A DNA stretch of 64,000 nucleotides from Pogostemon cablin (lineage: Eukaryota; Streptophyta; Magnoliopsida; Lamiales; Lamiaceae): contig CM042962.1 of assembly GCA_023678885.1 (NCBI GenBank), positions 21,528,336 to 21,592,335 on the forward strand. The letters are read 5' to 3'. Below the pieces are notes generated by a model that saw nothing but the letters and a program-made list of their open reading frames with translations, did no database searches and was not told where the DNA came from. The translations under genes and the position numbers were made by a program. This document shows positions 21,594 to 32,717 of this stretch, one piece after another (within the stretch, counting starts at the first letter, position 1; every line of letters begins with the position of its first letter).

Positions 21594-22430
21594 GAAGATT
21601 ACTAGAAACACAAGTCAAAACCTATGCGTGGTAGTCCTACGGAATGCCATACATGGTAGGTCCACTGACAGATATACATGGCAATTCTTCTTGGGGTCTT
21701 AAAAGGCAGTTCCACAGGGCAGCCACGATGGAAATTATTCTACAGCCTCATAAGGTAGTTCTGTAGGACAACCTTACATGGAAGCTTTATGTAGTAGAAA
21801 CATCTTGTAGCTTGGTATCAGCAGGGTGCATGGTCGCGCCCCGAAGCCACTTCTCTGTAGCTCGGCATTCATGCCCAGAACACATGCCGCAGTAGCTCAA
21901 CTGCCACAGGGCGCAGCTCAGCAGCCATGCTCCAGTGGAGTGCGGTAGTAGCTCAACCGCAACCCCTCGGCAGCCCGGTGGTCTGGTCTAGGTGATCACA
22001 TATCAGCATCACGATATCTAAGAACCCCAACCGTCACTCATCACATCTATGCCACCGCTTGCTTTCTGTCTTTTATCCATAGTACTACAACTCCTAATCT
22101 CTGGAGGCGGGAAATATCAAATCTTCTGGATCTTATCGCATCAGAGAATATATAGATTCTTTGTAATAAATGGAAAGTAAGACTAAATCTTAGGGACCTA
22201 GAATCTCAAGATTTTTCCGCATTTAATTAGCCTTCTAATCTTCGCCTATAAATAGCACCGGGACCATTTAGTAAAGATCATCTCACTCCTATTTCAAAAA
22301 ATTGTCTAAATACTCTTCTTTCTCAGTTGTAATCTTCCAAAAAGAACTCAGTTATGTTATCCATTGTATAGTTACTTGCCAAAATAGAAAGAAAAGAGTT
22401 TTAATCCTTTTTAGTGTTGATTTCGTCAGT
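21594..22430. repeat. LTR-like non-coding segment
   Basis: No gene. The first 400 bp hold short degenerate repeats (GTAGCTCGGCATTCATGCCC, GTAGCTCAACTGCC, CAGCTCAGCAGCCATGC; GGTAGTCCTACGG, GGTAGTTCTGTAGG). At 22247-22254 is TATAAATA followed by GCACCGGGACC, a typical plant LTR or promoter box on the plus strand. It could be the partial LTR of another element, perhaps E0's; no partner repeat is seen in the window. Confidence 0.35.
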
Positions 22431-22792
22431 TTATTCATATTCCAATCCCAAAATATATGCTATAAAAAACCACATGTCAACAAGCTTATTGATTGTTCGT
22501 AGAGTTGGCACACCCCTCAACCCACGAACATTCTAGGTGAGCCACTTAATAAAACAGGCATCTGAGGTGGTTGCTTACCCACTGTAACCAACATCCTTCT
22601 AGCTTCCCTCTCTTCTTTTGACCAGATACCACCGGAGACCACCACGTTCTCCCGCATAGCTTCCACATTAGGAATCGCACTACCACTTTGAGCTTCCTCT
22701 GCAACCATAACCATGTCTTGATCATCTACCTCTTGCATATCAAAGCCCCTCAAAACATCAAACTTGGGCTTAGACACAAGGGAGAATTGAAA
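22431..22792 (-). pseudogene. L1-type LINE fragment, end of ORF1 and start of endonuclease
   Basis: On the minus strand the frame from 22777 to 22517 reads about 86 codons (FDMQEVDDQDMVMVAEEA, SKEEREARRMLVTVG). Near 22530, in the next frame, is NVRGLRGVPTLRTINKLVDM. This resembles the 'WNVRGLG.p.t...l..l' start of plant LINE endonuclease domains. Sequence below about 22440 no longer fits. The upstream side is cut by the MITE at 22793. It is a short dead fragment; the LINE call rests mainly on the NVRGL block. Confidence 0.5.
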
Positions 22793-23058
22793 TACTCCCT
22801 CCGTTCCACAAAAGTTTGCAAGCCTCTTCAGGCACGAAGATTAAGAAAAGTAATATCTTTTAGGGGTATTATGATATTTTTTGTAATAAATAAATGATAA
22901 AGTATGTTAGGTGTGTTAGGTAAATGTGGTTTTTTTGTAAATAAAGTGTATGTGGAAGGATGATTGTGTTAGACTTTTTACTTTTTTTAGGAATGTGTAA
23001 ACTTTTGTGGGACAATCAAAAATGAAAAGTGTGCCATCTTAAAGGGGACGGAGAGAGT
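22793..23058. mobile_element. Stowaway-like MITE
   Basis: TA at 22793-22794 is followed by CTCCCTCCGTTCCAC. The other end reads GGGGACGGAGAGAG then TA at 23057-23058. Terminal inverted repeats and the TA target duplication fit Tc1/mariner-type Stowaway MITEs. Length is 266 bp, with no coding region. Confidence 0.85.
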
Positions 23059-23077
23059 AATACACAAAATTCATTGT

Positions 23078-23232
23078 CGGTCACCCACACGGATCCACCC
23101 ACACGGGTCCACCCACATCAATTCCGGTATATGTCACGGTGTGGGTCATGGTGTAGGTCACCCACACAAGTCCACCCATATCGGATTCGGTGTAGGTCAC
23201 GGTGTGGGTCACAATGTAAGTCACCCACACGA
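23078..23232. repeat. Imperfect tandem and inverted repeat built on GTCACCCACAC
   Basis: Two copies of a 65- to 77-bp unit start GGTCACCCACAC at 23078 and 23155, and a third start lies at 23219. Inside each unit CCCACACGG and CCGTGTGGG-like words are in opposite orientation (CACGGTGTGGGTCA), so the region can fold back on itself. Confidence 0.6.
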
Positions 23233-23239
23233 CGGCGGG

Positions 23240-24286
23240 GGCAGTGGCTGGTCGGCGGCAGTGGGGTGTGCGGTTGAGTGGGTTGATACTTAGAATTTTT
23301 TATTTATTTTTTTGGTGAGAGTGGTATAATGGACCATTTTGGGAGATTTGATTAAAATAAGAAAAATGTATTTGAGTAATGAGTTGTTGATATTGATATT
23401 TGATTGGTGAAAGTTGTGTAGTTTTGCCTATTAGCACTAAATACAATCCCTTCTTATCGCCTCTCATCCACCAGCACCTCATAAGAAATAATTAATTTTT
23501 ATAAATATTAGAAACACTTTTTCTTTAAAAATCATTGTCCCCTTATTATATAGGTCTGGCCTTACAGGTGTTCATATGTCTCATCGGAACTGAGGGAGTA
23601 TATAATTTACATATTTATTGATAATATATAATTCAAATTTTTAATATTTCATTCAATTACTTTAAATAATTTTATAATTCCTAGTTTAAAATCAATAGTA
23701 TTAGATCGATCTGTTGAAACTTAATTTGATTGGAAAAAATAAAATGAACTCCTTGGTCATTCACTCTGTCGACAACTCGAAAAAGATAATAAAAAGTTGA
23801 GAAAAGAATAAAAGGTTGACATTGAGAATGGAGAGAGATGCCAGCATATCTTAAGATCATGGATTATCATTATCTTGCATATCTATCGGTTATTCAAAGT
23901 CAACATTTCCAACTCAAACTAAATTACGGTCAGAAGTCAAACCTTAATAAATACTCTTTTCCATGTTATTTAATGTATCATGCGTGAAAGTTTAGTGTAG
24001 CATCACCTAAAATTTCATTTGATCTCCTACTAATCATACAGTAGGAATGAATATTGAATACTATTAAAAGCAAGTATTACTTATAGATTTTATTTCTTTT
24101 TTTTAATCGTATATTTTGTTTTTTATTATGTGTTATTCTTCTAACCGTGTATGTGAAGAAGTTACACAAAATAACACGCAAAATTTTGAGCAATGTAAAA
24201 TTAATTAATTTATCAATAATTAATTAAACATTTTTTTCTCTCTGATCATAACTAGCTAGACTGATCCTCATGAAACAAATGTAACT
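23240..24286. other. AT-rich intergenic sequence, no gene
   Basis: No coding potential is supported. At 23555-23600 there is a degraded MITE end (GGAACTGAGGGAGTA). The rest is AT-rich and unremarkable. Confidence 0.4.
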
Positions 24287-24468
24287 AGCCCATGACATAG
24301 CTCAAGTGGTAGAGGGGAGAGTGGAAAGACCTTCCAACTGAGCTTGGTTGCTGCAAGGTGGAGGTTCGAATCCTGCCTTTGGCATGAATTTAGCCCCTTG
24401 CAAGCTGCGATTTAACTCCTTCACCAATCCCAAGGGCAGGGGCGGTGGGGGCCCTAATGGTGAGTGCA
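24287..24468 (+). mobile_element. tRNA-derived SINE with 18-bp target duplication
   Basis: The 182-bp body has RNA polymerase III promoter boxes: A box TAGCTCAAGTGG (24298-24309) and B box GGTTCGAATCC (24363-24373), 53 bp apart. The spacing and sequence are those of a tRNA-like head. A non-tRNA body follows to TGGTGAGTGCA, with no long A tail. The 18-bp word CATGAAACAAATGTAACT flanks it on both sides (24269-24286 and 24469-24486) without a mismatch, as expected from LINE-assisted insertion. It looks recent; the SINE family is not named. Confidence 0.9.
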
Positions 24469-24553
24469 CATGAAACAAATGTAACTTACTTTTTATTTAA
24501 TAGTACTATTTAAAAAATTACATTAATAAAAAAAATTAACAATAAATAAAAAA

Positions 24554-24554
24554 T

Positions 24555-24626
<72 letters not shown>
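24554..24626. repeat. (TA)n microsatellite
   Basis: More than 30 consecutive TA units. Confidence 0.95.
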
Positions 24627-24628
<2 letters not shown>

Positions 24629-24819
24629 CTCTCGCCGCCCTCATTTTAACCCAACCAATACCCCCCACCCCGCCCACAAATTTTTTTAATTAAATTATAA
24701 ATTTTAATAATTAATATAATAAAATTTTATTACTATTATTTATTTATCATAAATAAAAGTTTTATTTTAAAAATTAAAAAATAATTTTTGAATTATAAAT
24801 TTATAAATCTTTTCACAAA

Positions 24820-25105
24820 TTCTTCTTTCATCCCATAATACTTTTCACATTTATTGTTTCACGTTATTTAAAAAAAAGTTGCACTTTTTAACCACCTTTA
24901 TTAACTTTGAAGGGTATTATAGTATTTTAGATATTAAAAAAGTATAAAGTAATGATATGTGTGTGAAAGTTGTGTGACAAATTTAAAAATAAAGTAACTT
25001 TTGAGGTTGTCAGATAAAGTGATGTTTCCTTTTTTGGAGTATGAAAAGTTTTGTGGTGCAAACAAATGAGGAAATTGTGAAAGGTTTTATGAGATTGAGG
25101 GCGTA
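24820..25105. mobile_element. Degenerate Stowaway-like MITE
   Basis: It follows the 286-bp MITE at 27300-27585 along its whole length (CATAATACTTTTCACA, ATGATATGTGTGTGAAA, AACTTTTGAGGTTGT). Its terminal CTCCCTCC motifs have decayed (TCTTCTTTCATCCC and GATTGAGGGCGTA). Confidence 0.7.
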
Positions 25106-26815
25106 CATAATATATATATTCAAACAACGTAATTCAAATGAATTGATTTAAAATTCATTAAATTTCAAATCCATTCATTTTTAAATCCATTAGATTTCAA
25201 ATGACTAACAACATAGATTTGACTACTGCGGGATAGGCTCATGAATCATAGGCCCAGAATTCCTCTCCCTGCCTGGCAAGAGAAAAAATGTTGAAAAACT
25301 TAGCAAAAGATAAAGATTTTGAGAGAGAGAAAGCACAGAGAGAAGACGATTGTATCTTTTGTGTTCATCATGGAGTAAATAGCTGATATTGTTATATCGA
25401 TAATTAACTAAGAAGGTTATATTGAAAATTCACCTTAATATATTATATCTGTTAATAATATTATTTTTATCTTAATGTATCCACTAGTAATATCAATTTA
25501 TATTTTGTACTAAACTGTATTAACTTCATATTTTAATTAACTTTTAAGGTAATGTAGTCTTTTTTATAATAAATACTCCCTAAATTAATAACAGTAATTT
25601 TAGACACAGAGTTTAATAAAATTTACTTTTAACTAATTTTATTGATTTTTAAAGGAAAATGTAGTATTATTTATGTATATAAAGTATATTATGTATAGTA
25701 TTGGGTGAGACTGATAAATTTAAAATTAAAATATATTTTAAATTTCTAAATTGATGTGATATTTTATATTTTGAGGTAATATTTATTATAGGACGGACCA
25801 AAAAAATCCCGTTTATTATTATAAGATAAAGGAAGTAAACTCTAGAGTAAATTATAGAGTGATAATTTTTAAAATATAATACCACAATTTTATATTAATT
25901 GTTTGAAAATTTTACTCTATTGTTTTTAGTGCATCCGCATATCAAATGAGGAACCAGTATAATTGTATTACAAATTTAGAAGGCGAAGACGGATAAAAAA
26001 TTATATCATTTATAATAAAAATTGATATATAACTGATGAAAAGTGATAATAATAATAATGTGAATTGTTTCATGAATAATTTGTAATATAAATAAAGAGT
26101 AATATCATTTTAAAAGAGAAGTCAATAACATCGTTAATAAAAAATGAATTAATTATAAAAGTGTAAAATAATCTCAGAATATTTTAATTTACAAAGAGTG
26201 CATATCAATACACCTGGTGTATGCCTAATCAATAGGTATACGTGCATTCTAAATAAATGTATAATTTTTTTTTAGATTCAGTTTTTTAGTTAAAAATAAA
26301 AAATAGAAAATTTGTTAGTAAAATGTATAAGTTTTGAATGTGGATGTGCTAATACAAATTCGTGCGGCCAACTGCACTGAAGAATTCGCCATTTACAAAA
26401 TATCAAAATTTATGAGGAATTGTTTTTTATAAATTCTAATTTCTATGCGTAAAATTGTAATATTATATTATATATCTTCAAAATAGAAAATCTATATACG
26501 CTACTATTGGAATGTAAAGAGTATAATTGCACAAATAAACAAATAAAGAGCGAAGAATTTTTTTTACTCATTAAAGTAGTAGACATCCTGCAATTATATA
26601 TACAATATTTTAAAGGGAGCATGTATTATTCATGCGCGTGAAAATAGTCAAAACAGCTTAAGGAAATATTATTATTAAAAATACTAGTAATATTAAAAAA
26701 TTAAGCAGAAAGATCCTTGTACGTTTAACATCCAATTAATATCTTGTTTAAGATAACAATCATTTTATATTTCGTTAACTAAAAAGATTTATTACTATAA
26801 AAAACACACTTTAAA
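25106..26815. other. AT-rich intergenic sequence, no gene
   Basis: Very AT-rich; no coding region. At 25788-25850 there is a possible old MITE remnant (TATAGGACGGACC). At 26206-26250 CACCTGGTGTATGCC and GGTATACGTGC suggest a small fold-back. Nothing else can be supported. Confidence 0.4.
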
Positions 26816-27082
26816 CCTAATTACTCTTAGATAAAATGAAAATAAAGGAAGACTATCAACCACACAAATCATAGCAATAATACAAAATTATCCTTGCACA
26901 TTATTTTGCACAATGTTTTCATACATTTTTCCGGCACATTTTTTTGCACAAATTTTTTCACACTTTGCACAATTATAAATCTATTTAGAATGTTGGTACT
27001 TGATAGATTGATAGATAGACTTGTGTATAACAATGTAATATGCAAAAAAAATTGTACAAAAAAATTATGCAGAAAAAAAATT

Positions 27083-28112
27083 AGGATTGTCAATTTTATC
27101 CGTTGGGTCAAGTTACCAGCGGATACTGGGGTGATTGGGTAAGGATAGAGTGGGCAAAAGCAGGTAGAGGATCGGGTAGTACCGGTACCAAAAAAATTCA
27201 GAGGGTAAGGATAGGGTACGAGTTCTTCTTTTATATCCGCGTACCTGACCCGATTACCCGCTATAATATATATATTATTTTATTTTATTATATATATATT
27301 ACTCCCTCCGTCCCATAATACTTTTCACGTTTACTGTTCCACGTTGTTTAAGAAAATGTGCACTTTTTGACCAACTTTATTGACTTTGGAGGTTATTGTA
27401 GTATTTTTAGGTAATAAAAGGAGTATAAAATAATGATATGTGTGTGAAAAATGAGTGGCAAATTTGAAATTAAAGTAACTTTTGAGGTTGTTGGATAAAG
27501 TAATGCTTCATTTTTTGGGGGTGAAAGGTTTTATGGGACAAACAAATGAGGAAAGTGAGAAAAGTATTATGGGACGGAGGGAGTACTAATTTAAAAACTA
27601 AATAAATATTTAGCTATTATAAAATATAACACGAGCGTAGCTGCTACCCATCTCATATTCCCATTTTAGAATTAGGGCACCGTCGTTCCGTTTTTCCATT
27701 CTATATGTCTTGCCTCTAACGCTCTCTCACACGGTCACACCAACGTCAATCTATTATGGACTTTATTTTTATGTTTTATGCTAGATTTATGTATTTATAT
27801 TTTATTTTGATGTTTTTGTGTTGATTGTGAGGGAGAAAAATTGTTATGGGAAAGGTGCAGGCTGGATAAAGTAAGGTTGGACAATTTCAAGTTACTGCGG
27901 GTATCTATATTTTTCCCGTTTAATATATCCATCTATTATTTCTTGCGGGGATCCGTATACTAGCGGGTTACCCATGAACTCGACGGGTATACCCATATCC
28001 TACCTGATGCTAAAATTTAGGGTAATAGGGTGGGTAAGGGTAGGGTAGTTAGGTTGCGGGTAGTATGTGGATTTGCTCAACCCGTACCCTACCCCACCCG
28101 TTTACATCCCTA
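27083..28112. mobile_element. hAT-type non-autonomous element (MITE), itself containing a MITE
   Basis: The right end ACCCGTTTACATCCCTA is the reverse of the plant hAT-MITE start TAGGGATGTAAACGGGT, and the left end reads TAGGATTGTCAATTT. Flanks AAAAAAAT (27075-27082) and GAAAAAAT (28113-28120) are a 7-of-8 match, fitting the 8-bp target duplication of hAT elements. Both arms contain GGGTAAGGATAGGGTA-like words in opposite orientation. No transposase is present. The Stowaway-like MITE at 27300-27585 lies inside. Confidence 0.75.
27300..27585. mobile_element. Stowaway-like MITE, intact ends
   Basis: TA is followed by CTCCCTCCGTCCCATAATAC; the other end reads GTATTATGGGACGGAGGGAG and TA. The inverted repeats are near perfect over about 20 bp and the TA duplication is intact. 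Length is 286 bp. It is nested in the hAT-type element. Confidence 0.92.
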
Positions 28113-28384
28113 GAAAAAATGTGTAAAAACATTATTAAAAAAAAATGTGCATAAACATTGTGAAAAAAAAAATTTTGCAAAAAAAATATGCAAAAACGTT
28201 ATGAAAAAATGTGCAAAAACATTAATTGTGCAAAAAAATCTACAACCTACAGGGGTAATTATGGAATATTATATTATAATTACGTAGTTCAAAGTAATAA
28301 TGAGTTTTTTTTACATACCTTGTAGTAACTACCCCTAATTAAAATATATTTATTTTATCGCATTACTAAATACTATGTTGCAGG

Positions 28385-28610
28385 GTGAGACCGTCTCATG
28401 TTGAGATCATTTTATACTTTCGTAATTAGTTATTAATTTTTATTAAAAATTTTATCAACTTTCTTTCAAATGTTAACACTTTTTTTTATAATTGTTTATG
28501 TAATAGTTCACCGCACAATTATTATTTTTTATTAATTGATTATCACTTTTCCTTAAAATATTATCACCTTTTATTTTTATCATAGAAGTCATTACATGAG
28601 ACAATCTCAC
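28385..28610. mobile_element. Fold-back MITE with GTGAGACCGTCTCATG ends
   Basis: The left end GTGAGACCGTCTCATG and the right end CATGAGACAATCTCAC are inverted copies with two mismatches in 16. Each end is itself partly palindromic (GAGAC...GTCTC). Length is 226 bp, AT-rich, no ORF. A relative lies at 36188-36368. Confidence 0.7.
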
Positions 28611-28730
28611 ATAAATCTTTGGTTAATATTATATGTAATCTGATTTCATATTACAATTGAATATTTAATGAAAATGAAAAACATTTATATAATCGTTTTA
28701 TGGAATGAATTTAATGAGTAGAAGAAAAAT

Positions 28731-28955
28731 TGATACATCCTCCATTTCAGAATGAAGTTCACAGTTTGAGAGAAACATAAGAAGAGAGAGAAAGAGATTT
28801 CAATAGAATGAGAAAAGAGAGTTTTCCAATATGTTACAAAGAATATATATCTCACTCAAATCCACTGAGAGTTGTACACGTGTAAAGATAAGTTCAAACA
28901 AATAATATCTTTAATTAACTAACCCAATTAACCTCTAGCTTCTGTTATCTTAACA
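28731..28955 (-). repeat. 3' LTR of a Ty1/copia element (left limit approximate)
   Basis: Read on the minus strand it starts TGTTAAGATAACAG at 28955, directly after the polypurine tract TTGTGGGGAGCA (28956-28967). It contains a CTCTCTTTCTCTCTCT-rich stretch and ends near GGATGTATCA. The 5' LTR is absent because the element is truncated at about 30057. Confidence 0.6.
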
Positions 28956-28967
28956 TGCTCCCCACAA

Positions 28968-30057
28968 TTAGATTGGGGTTGTGTTAAAGAATACTTCCTA
29001 CGCAGATTTAGAAACCGAGTACAAGAAAGAGGTTTAGTTAATGCATCTGCAAGTTGACCTTATGAAGAAAAAACATGTAATTCCTTTGCCTGAAATTTCT
29101 CACAAATGACGTGTATGTCAATTTCAATGTGCTTTGTTCGTTGGTGAAAAACTGGATTAGCAGTAAACGAAGCAGCATTGTTATTGCCACAACAAATGAT
29201 AGAAGGATTCACTAGAAAAATGCCGAGTTCTGTAGATAAAGAACGAACCTAAATAAGATTAGTAGCTGTGGCTGCTAAGCTTCGATACTCAGATTTTGTG
29301 CTGCTTCTAGCAACAACAGGTTGCTTCTTCAAACTCAAAAATGAGATTAGGACAAAAAATTATACAAAAACCACTGGTTGAGCAACGATCATCAAGACAA
29401 CTAGTCAAATCAGCATCAAAGTAACCATCAAGAGTCATCTTAGGAGAGGATTGAAATAATAAACCAAGAGTTGTAAATATCGTAAAACACGTTTGCATGC
29501 CTTCCAATGATTAACAGTTGGAGCATGCAAAAATTTATTAGACTTGTTTCCAGCAAAGGAAATGTCTGGTCTAGTCATGGTTAGATATTGAAGAGCCCCA
29601 ACTATGCTCCTAAACAATGTAGGATGATTAAAAGGATTGTTATTAAGTAGCTTATGTTTTATATCGGAGAAGTAGGGAGTAGGACTCGATTTGCAAGTAA
29701 ACATCAAAGCTTTATAAAGGATATCACGAATATACTTAACTTGATTCAACAAGATGTCATATGCAATGTGTTTCAAGACCCAAGAACTTGACCAAGATCT
29801 TTTATGGAAAACTGATTATTATGTAATTGTGAAATGAGAGAAGTGATCATGGAAGAGTCATCCCTTGTAATTAAAATATCATCAACATAAACTAGAACTA
29901 ACAATGTCATCCTGTCGAAGATAGCATAGAGAAAAATCAGAGATGCATTCACAAAACTCCATGAAAGTAAAAATTGTTTGAGCTTGTCATTTCACACCTG
30001 AGGAGCCTATTTCACTCCATATAAGTCCTTAACCAGTTTACAAAAATGAGAAGGTCG
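28968..30057 (-). pseudogene. Ty1/copia pol remnant: end of RT and RNase H
   Basis: On the minus strand: near 30050-30010 the RT motif HFCKLVKDLYGVK (copia 'LkKaLYGLKQAPR' block), then QVKYIRDILYKALMF, the highly conserved FRSIVGALQYLTMTRPDISFA block and WKACKRVLRYL (29435-29776). RNase H follows with DADLTSCLDDRCSTSGFC (29307-29507) and LARSSTKSEYRSLA-like sequence near 29260-29300. This order is diagnostic of Ty1/copia. The upstream gag, protease, integrase and most of RT are missing; the sequence breaks off where Athila-type element C begins. Stops and frameshifts are present. Confidence 0.85.
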
Positions 30058-30356
30058 TACCCTCAAAATTAAGGTGTTGTTCGTTCTCGAACAACGAAAC
30101 GACAAACCAAGAGAATGAAAATGAGATGGAAAGTCATATTCTAAGGAAGATCAAAACATCAACTAAGCCTTCAAAAGATGTAATCAATTTTAACTTGGTT
30201 CACATAACTTCAAACTCAAAAGTATCAATTCATTCAAAATATGCAAGTTAAGATAATTACTTCACCAATTCAAGTGCTCAATCCACCTATGCTCACAGGA
30301 TATATATATAAAGTGTAACTTTCACGATCATGGTGTATAAAGTGTACACCTATTGG

Positions 30357-30453
<97 letters not shown>

Positions 30454-31182
30454 CTCTCAAATTCAATTCAAGTGCATGTGTAACCATAAGCTTGTCTATT
30501 ATCTCAACTCTTCTTTTACTTGTAGCTAGCAAATCATGAATCAAAAAGGTCTTTTTATTTGGTTGAAATGTAGGCTCTTTGGATAAGGTAGGAAATTTAT
30601 GGATAAGTGACTCAAACTCGGATCAATCAAGTGGTCATCTATCATGATCTATCATTTTTCCTCATCACTTTCTTTTCAAGTAAACTCCTCCTCAACTCCA
30701 AATTATTAAATTCTTTCTTCGACCACATTAATGAGAGAGTATTTTTCTTCATTTCTTTCAGCATCAAGGGTATGTATACTCCCCCCACAAATATATAATT
30801 TTTCTTTCTCTCCCTTTATTTTTTTTCTTTCAACTCCTTCTTTTTCCATTTTTTTCTTTTTCGACTCCATAGAATTTTTATATCATTTTCTTCTCATTTC
30901 TTTATCTTCCTTTTCAACTCCAACATATTCACATTCTTCTTCTAACCACTTCAATAATTATTCAATTGATCTAAGTAACACAAGGAAAAATGTACTGATT
31001 AAGTTCAACAGGCTATTCAAAGAATGAATCTTTCAAGGCTCAAAGGTTGACTAAGGATTATATGAATTCAGGTAAAGTTTATGGAAAAGATGGACTAAAA
31101 GTCAAAGATGGCCTAATATCATTTCCATAATCCACTAGACTATTTTCGAATATTTAAGGAGACCCAAGGCAAGTTCTAAAAT
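30058..31182 (-). mobile_element. Element C, 3' non-coding part of an Athila-like element (left segment)
   Basis: The left edge holds, on the minus strand, the same hairpin as elements A and B (GTTGTTCG, 4-nt loop, CGAACAAC; 30076-30095) next to what should be the PPT. Further text aligns by eye with the 3' region of element B: here GGCTCTTTGGATAAGG and TGGATAAGTGACTCA, in B GGCTCTTTGATAGGGG and TGGATAAAAGTGACTCA. The 3' LTR itself is missing at the left, where copia sequence abuts. The CACTA element splits C at 31183. Confidence 0.6.
30358..30450. repeat. (AT)n microsatellite
   Basis: More than 40 consecutive AT units inside element C. Open frames seen here are translations of the repeat (Tyr-Ile) and not genes. 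Confidence 0.97.
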
Positions 31183-32093
31183 CACTACAAAAGAAATGCA
31201 TTAAGACAACATATATAATATGTTGTCCATTAACTTATTTTGGGGAAAATGCTATGTAGTCAAAGCTCCTGTTGTCTTAGAGTTTATTTATGACTACACA
31301 TTTCATGTGTAGTCTTTGTGCTGATTTTTTCTAAAAAAGACGCACAAAGACTACTTATTATATGTGTTGTCTTAGAGTCTATTTATGACTACACATAATA
31401 TTTGTAGTCTTTGTGAATATTTTTTCTAAAAAATATGCACAAAGACTACACATTATATGTGTTGTCTTTATGCGTCTTTTTTTCTTTATTTTTCTAAAAT
31501 GACAAAAATTATATATGTTGTCTTTGTATATCTTTATTCCTGAATATTTTTAAAATAACAAATTATACATATTGTCTTATTTTATAATATTGTCAAATCT
31601 ATTAAATATTATTATTTTTATTTATTAATATATTTATTAACCTGTTATTTTTTCCTTAACAAAAAGTATTATACACAAAATTTAAATTTATTAATTAATT
31701 AATAATAGAGAATACATTTAAAAAAATATCCAGAAAAATCGAAATGTCTGAATAACAGCCTTGCAACTTCGTCCTCTTTTGAGAACAAATATCCAAGTTT
31801 GTCGCCAAACACCAGGCAAAACAACTAAAAAATTAAAGCAATAATCGTCCACTTTGATTGAAAACCTCGTGCCTTAGTGCTGCCTAGCTCGTTTGCCACT
31901 CAAACACTGTCTTGGCCAAGAAAAAGAAACTCTTATTTAAAAAGAGCATAATTATTACGTGATTTAGCATGAAAAAAACACATACATTGTATAATGCTGC
32001 TGAATTGAATCCTTTGAGCTTAACAACGGATTCCACGTGCCCTTCAAAGTGTACAGCTCTCTAAGCATGTATGCAGAACACATTAGCAATTTT

Positions 32094-32535
32094 TTACCTA
32101 GTTTTACCATAATGACACACATTATTGTGTAGTATATATATGATCATCTGGTTTCTCAAGTGAACAATGGATTGAATAATACTTGCAACCTCAGCTAATC
32201 GTTTCGCTGCAATCTTGGACAGCTCTCTATAGCTGTTCTTTTCAGCAAACAAGTTGGTGGTTTCCGGTGGTTGAAGGCCATGCAATGTCATTTGCTCCGC
32301 TGCCCACTGAGCACCCAACATGCCGAGGCTTATCTAAATTCCCTAGATAAAAATTTGAGGCGGAAATGTTAACTTCAATCAGCAGTTGTGTTCATGATTC
32401 GGAGGTTTTAAAATCAAGAGCTTGCCATATCGAGAAGGCAGATATGGAAATCTCAACATTTTTCATGTATCCAGCCGCTAAACCAGTACTGCGTTGTACC
32501 ACAGCTTCGAGCTGAAAGTATATAGATTTCAATTG
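32094..32535 (-). pseudogene. Captured host-gene fragment with exon-like structure (unidentified)
   Basis: On the minus strand one exon-like piece lies at about 32400-32510. It is preceded by TATATACTTTCAG, a good 3' splice site, and reads LEAVVQRSTGLAAGYMKNVE and ISAFSIWQALDF. A second piece at about 32185-32330 reads MLGAQWAAEQMTLHGLQPP and ETTNLFAEKNSYRELSKIA. Amino-acid composition and intron-like spacing are those of an ordinary cellular protein, not a transposon protein. I cannot name the gene. It is probably a piece picked up by the CACTA element; the second piece ends in frame-broken sequence. Confidence 0.55.
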
Positions 32536-32717
32536 CAAGAAGTTTATGACAAACTTGAGCTATGGGTTTACTCATAGACAGTTACAATCAAGTCTATTTA
32601 AAGAAGCTATGTCACCGGAAATGCAATAATATACAGGCATATAACAATAGTTATATATTGTATTGGTAGAGGTAGCATAAGAAATAGCGTATAACAAACT
32701 GTTGAAAAGGTGGGTCT

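Larger units (their letters stand above)
26816..28340. mobile_element. Terminal-inverted-repeat element of the 'TTGCACA' family (copy 3), with nested elements
   Basis: The left end (CTAATTACTCTTAGATAAAA) and the right end, read in reverse (TAGGGGTAGTTACTACAAGG), resemble the ends of two other copies at 56677-57478 and 59641-60080. Just inside both ends are runs of TTTGCAC / GTGCAAAA words (26895-26970 and 28125-28240), shared with those copies. A hAT-type MITE (27083-28112) splits it; without that the element is about 495 bp. No coding region. Ends are approximate. Confidence 0.5.

Noticed and set aside
24287..24468. Functional tRNA gene
   Set aside because: Only the A and B boxes resemble a tRNA; a cloverleaf with paired acceptor stem cannot be drawn, and the 18-bp flanking duplication marks a SINE.
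30330..30544. Open frames with long Tyr-Ile repeats
   Set aside because: They are translations of the (AT)n microsatellite on both strands.
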